Of a stretch of DNA of 14,818 nt, positions 12,568 through 14,818 are shown in pieces. A program made the position numbers and the translations under genes. This DNA is from an uncultured Collinsella sp. (GTDB lineage: Bacteria; Actinomycetota; Coriobacteriia; Coriobacteriales; Coriobacteriaceae): the NCBI GenBank assembly GCA_905208635.1, contig CAJLPX010000038.1:1-14818 (forward strand), written 5' to 3'. The notes under the pieces were generated by a model. That model was not told the origin of the DNA and did not search any database. It saw nothing but the letters and a program-made list of their open reading frames with translations. Each line of letters opens with the position of its first letter. The first letter of the stretch is position 1.

Positions 12568-13983
12568 ATGGGGAGCAAATCTCAGCAACAAGTTCAAGTA
12601 GCGCCATCGGCCACTGCGGCGTTTCTCGTCGTAATGTATATTGCAGCCTTTGTCGCCGCGTTTAACGAGAACATTATTAACGTGGCGTTGCACGACATCA
12701 TGGCGGCCTTTTCGGTGAGCGCTACCACGGCGCAGTGGCTCGTTTCGGGATACATGATCGTGACGTCGATCTTTACGGCTATCATGGCCTTTCTGTCCGG
12801 TCGTTTCTCGATGCGCAAGCTGCTGTTTTTCGCATGCGGATGCATGGTCGCCGGAGAAGTCCTGTGCCTGGTCGCCCCGTCGTTTACCGTTTTGCTGCCA
12901 AGTCGTATTTTGCAGGCTGCGGGATCGGGCATCTTGTTTCCGCTCATGATGAATGTGGTGCTATCTTGTGCTCCGCGCGAGAAGCTCGGTCTGTATCTGA
13001 GCCTGGGCGGTGCCTGCATTACGCTAGGGCCGGCGTTTGGGCCCGTGATTAGTGGTCTTATGTGCACGTTGTTTGGCTGGAGGGCGGTGTTCGTAGTGCC
13101 GCTGGTGGGCGGTGTCGTGGTCGCCGCGGCGGCAGCAAAGCTCGTTCGGAATGTCGGAGAGCGCTCGAACACCACGCTTGATATTCTGTCGGTTGTTTTG
13201 CTCACTGCCGGCATTACGGCGTTCGTGTATTCCGTAGGCGAGTTCTCGACCAATGTGATGGCCGGTATCGCGACGCTTTTCGCCGCTGTTGTGGTGCTCG
13301 GCCTGTTTGCGGTTCGTCAGCTCAAGCTCAAGCATCCGGTGCTTAACGTGCGTCCCATGGCGAGCGTTCGTTTTTGGCCTGCATGCCTGCTTGTGGTGGT
13401 GTCGATGATGACGACGTTCTCGATGAGCGTTTTGTTGCCGCTCTATTTTGAGGGCGCATACGGCATGACCGCACTTGTCGCGGGTTTGCTCATTTTGCCG
13501 GCGATCGCCTGCAACGCCGTGACCTCGATTGTGGGCGGACGCGTGATGGATGCCCGTGGTGCGTGGCCGCTGCTGCCGGTCGGCTTTGCCCTGATCGCTG
13601 TGGGGCAGACGGCAATCTCGATGACCGCGGCAAGCATGAACATCGGCGTTGTCGTGCTGCTGACCGTTGTGGTGTATGCCGGCGTCGGTTTGGTACTGAG
13701 CCCCTCGCAGACCGCCGGTTTGGAGACGCTTCCCGCCGCTGAGCATCCTCACGGAACGGCATTGCTTAACACGTGGAACATGATTGCCGCGTCGTTTGGT
13801 CCGTCGCTGTTTATCGGCCTGCTTTCGAGTTCTGCGGTGGCTGCTGGCGCCGCAGGCGTTGCGTCGGACGTTGCCCAGGCGATAGGATTTGCAGCCGCCG
13901 TGCGCGTGGCGGCCGTGATTGCCGTTGTCGGGTTCGCGGTGTCGCTGGTGTACGCTCGCCGCGAGTCGCACATGTCGCATTAA
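12568..13983 (+). CDS. DHA2-family MFS drug/proton antiporter-like protein
   Basis: A 471-residue inner-membrane protein with about 14 hydrophobic helices, as in the EmrB/QacA branch of the major facilitator superfamily. The ATG at 12568 follows AGGAAGG by six bases; the frame's upstream ATG at 12538 has none. Signatures seen: NVALHDI in helix 1 (motif D1 region, 39-45), WLVSGYM (58-63), loop 2-3 motif A reduced to GRFSMRK (78-84), Arg113 in RILQAAGSG (motif B), and motif C GPAFGP (154-159), which marks antiporters. The usual helix-1 Asp before NVAL is not in its normal place; FNENIINVAL offers a Glu instead. Such proteins export drugs, bile acids or other toxic amphiphiles. The substrate is not predictable. 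No clear terminator follows the TAA. Confidence 0.92.
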   Translation: MGSKSQQQVQVAPSATAAFLVVMYIAAFVAAFNENIINVALHDIMAAFSVSATTAQWLVSGYMIVTSIFTAIMAFLSGRFSMRKLLFFACGCMVAGEVLCLVAPSFTVLLPSRILQAAGSGILFPLMMNVVLSCAPREKLGLYLSLGGACITLGPAFGPVISGLMCTLFGWRAVFVVPLVGGVVVAAAAAKLVRNVGERSNTTLDILSVVLLTAGITAFVYSVGEFSTNVMAGIATLFAAVVVLGLFAVRQLKLKHPVLNVRPMASVRFWPACLLVVVSMMTTFSMSVLLPLYFEGAYGMTALVAGLLILPAIACNAVTSIVGGRVMDARGAWPLLPVGFALIAVGQTAISMTAASMNIGVVVLLTVVVYAGVGLVLSPSQTAGLETLPAAEHPHGTALLNTWNMIAASFGPSLFIGLLSSSAVAAGAAGVASDVAQAIGFAAAVRVAAVIAVVGFAVSLVYARRESHMSH

Positions 13984-14061
13984 TGTGTGCACATAGATTC
14001 TGCAGCTAGATTGGATGGCGACACCATAAACTAATGGACGTTTTGCCGAGAGGCATGAATG

Positions 14062-14103
14062 TATAAAGCGCAAAGAGTGCGCGACGGGCCCCGCGAATGG
14101 GGC
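14062..14103 (+). promoter_or_regulatory. Promoter -10 and structured leader of the winged-helix/RGG gene
   Basis: TATAAA (14062-14067) may be the -10 box. Two compact hairpins follow: GCGCA/TGCGC with an AAGAG loop (14068-14082) and GCCCC/GGGGC with a GCGAAT loop (14088-14103). A leader of about 65 bases carrying two small hairpins before a good ribosome site hints at control of mRNA stability or translation. No convincing -35 is seen. Confidence 0.35.
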
Positions 14104-14135
14104 GATGATGCCCGAGAGGGCCAAGAAGGAGTCTC

Positions 14136-14818
14136 ATGTCTGAGAACGAAGAGATCATGAACGAGACCGAGAACGAGACCATGGCTGCCGAGGTCGAGGC
14201 AGTCGAGACCGTGGAGACCGAAGCTGCTGAGGTTGAGGCTGCTGACGAGGTTTCCGCCGAGGAGGAGGCCGAGGTTGTCGAGGCCGCCGTTGATTACGAT
14301 GACGAAGAGCTGATGGACAAGATGCAGAAGGCCGCCCGCCTGCTGCGTAGCCGTCGCTTTGCTATTTCCAAGGAGGAGGAGGCCAAGGCCGAGCGTATGG
14401 CGAACATCGAGCGCGCCATCAAGCTGCTTGACCTCAAGCCCAAGATGGAGCAGAAGGAGATGTCCGACCTGCTGGGCATGCGCCTTCGTGAACTCGATGG
14501 CCTGATGGCCGAGGCCGAGGCTGCCGATCTGGTCGGCCGCATCGACGACGCCGAGGGCGATATGCGCAAGATCGTCGTCTTCGCTGCCGAGGATGCCGCT
14601 GAGGGCCTGGTCGAGCTTGCCAACAAGAAGGAGAAGCTCCTGCCCGAGCTTTCTTACGAGGAGGCCACCGAGCTGATGGCCGCTCTCGATAAGGTTATCG
14701 CTCCGCTCGTCGCCATGGGCCTGGACGAGGACCGCGGTCCTCGCGGCGGCCGTGACGATCGCGGTGGCCGTGGCGGCGACCGTGGCGGTCGCGGCGGCTT
14801 TGGCGATCGCGGTGGCCG
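14136..14818 (+). CDS. Acidic MarR-like winged-helix protein with RGG-rich tail (3' end beyond window)
   Basis: The reading frame is open to the window end, with 227 residues visible. The ATG at 14136 follows AAGAAGGAG by four bases. Residues 1-58 are strongly acidic and low in complexity (runs of Glu, Ala and Val). Residues 59-90 are charged helix. Residues about 91-160 fit a MarR-like winged helix-turn-helix: NIERAIKLLDLKPKMEQKEM, SDLLGMRLRELDGLMAEAEAADLVGR, then a wing DAEGDMRKIVVFAAEDA. A short helical region (161-196) precedes, from residue 200, repeats of RGG/GDRGG type that run off the edge. The RGG tail is typical of RNA-binding, disordered proteins. I do not recognise a named family. 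It may bind nucleic acid; whether DNA or RNA is unclear. Codon use strongly favours GAG, GCC and CGC/CGT, suggesting high expression. Confidence 0.85.
   Translation, partial: MSENEEIMNETENETMAAEVEAVETVETEAAEVEAADEVSAEEEAEVVEAAVDYDDEELMDKMQKAARLLRSRRFAISKEEEAKAERMANIERAIKLLDLKPKMEQKEMSDLLGMRLRELDGLMAEAEAADLVGRIDDAEGDMRKIVVFAAEDAAEGLVELANKKEKLLPELSYEEATELMAALDKVIAPLVAMGLDEDRGPRGGRDDRGGRGGDRGGRGGFGDRGG

Noticed and set aside
13024..14124. 366-residue minus-strand open frame opposite the MFS gene
   Set aside because: Its Arg/His-rich composition and lack of motifs mark it as antisense to a real transporter gene.

Overview
The window looks like chromosomal DNA from a gut actinobacterium of the class Coriobacteriia, most likely Collinsella or a close relative. 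This is inferred, not proven. The signs are a high-GC composition, Actinobacteria-like proteins, a bile salt hydrolase, a cell-wall protein ending in an LAATG-type sortase signal, and strong AGGAG-type ribosome binding sites. No tRNA, rRNA, CRISPR array, transposase or phage gene is visible.

Layout, left to right. (1) Positions 1-2793 hold two tandem minus-strand genes for paralogous secreted beta-helix/carbohydrate-binding-like surface proteins. The left copy is cut by the window edge. The duplication includes about 150 bp of upstream DNA with a conserved dyad and a terminator-like hairpin. (2) 2817-4130 (minus) is an AzgA/PbuG-type purine permease. It diverges from a small peptide-deformylase-like gene (4324-4743) whose HExxH motif has lost the catalytic Glu. 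(3) 4875-5840 (plus) is a bile salt hydrolase with the Cys2 nucleophile. It converges on a Kup-type potassium transporter (5922-8168, minus). (4) 8308-9219 (minus) is an EamA/DMT permease divergent from a LysR regulator (9338-10195), with a clear T-N11-A dyad between them. (5) 10358-11878 is an XRE-type helix-turn-helix fused in frame to a complete AlaA-like aminotransferase. It is preceded by a cluster of TTGAAC half-sites and contains a well-formed internal ribosome binding site that would release a free 405-residue aminotransferase. (6) 11953-12363 (minus) is a second peptide deformylase, divergent from a DHA2-family MFS exporter (12568-13983). (7) From 14136 to the window end runs the start of an acidic protein with a MarR-like winged helix and an Arg-Gly-Gly-rich tail.

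Most genes are single transcription units bounded by strong hairpin terminators (743-778, 2753-2793, 4776-4817, 5864-5899, 11902-11940), so little operon logic links them. The broad theme is gut-surface and small-molecule exchange: surface adhesion, purine and potassium uptake, bile acid deconjugation and efflux. The most unusual items are the XRE-AlaA fusion with its operator cluster and internal start, the Glu-less deformylase, the winged-helix/RGG protein, and the tandem surface-protein pair with a duplicated control region.
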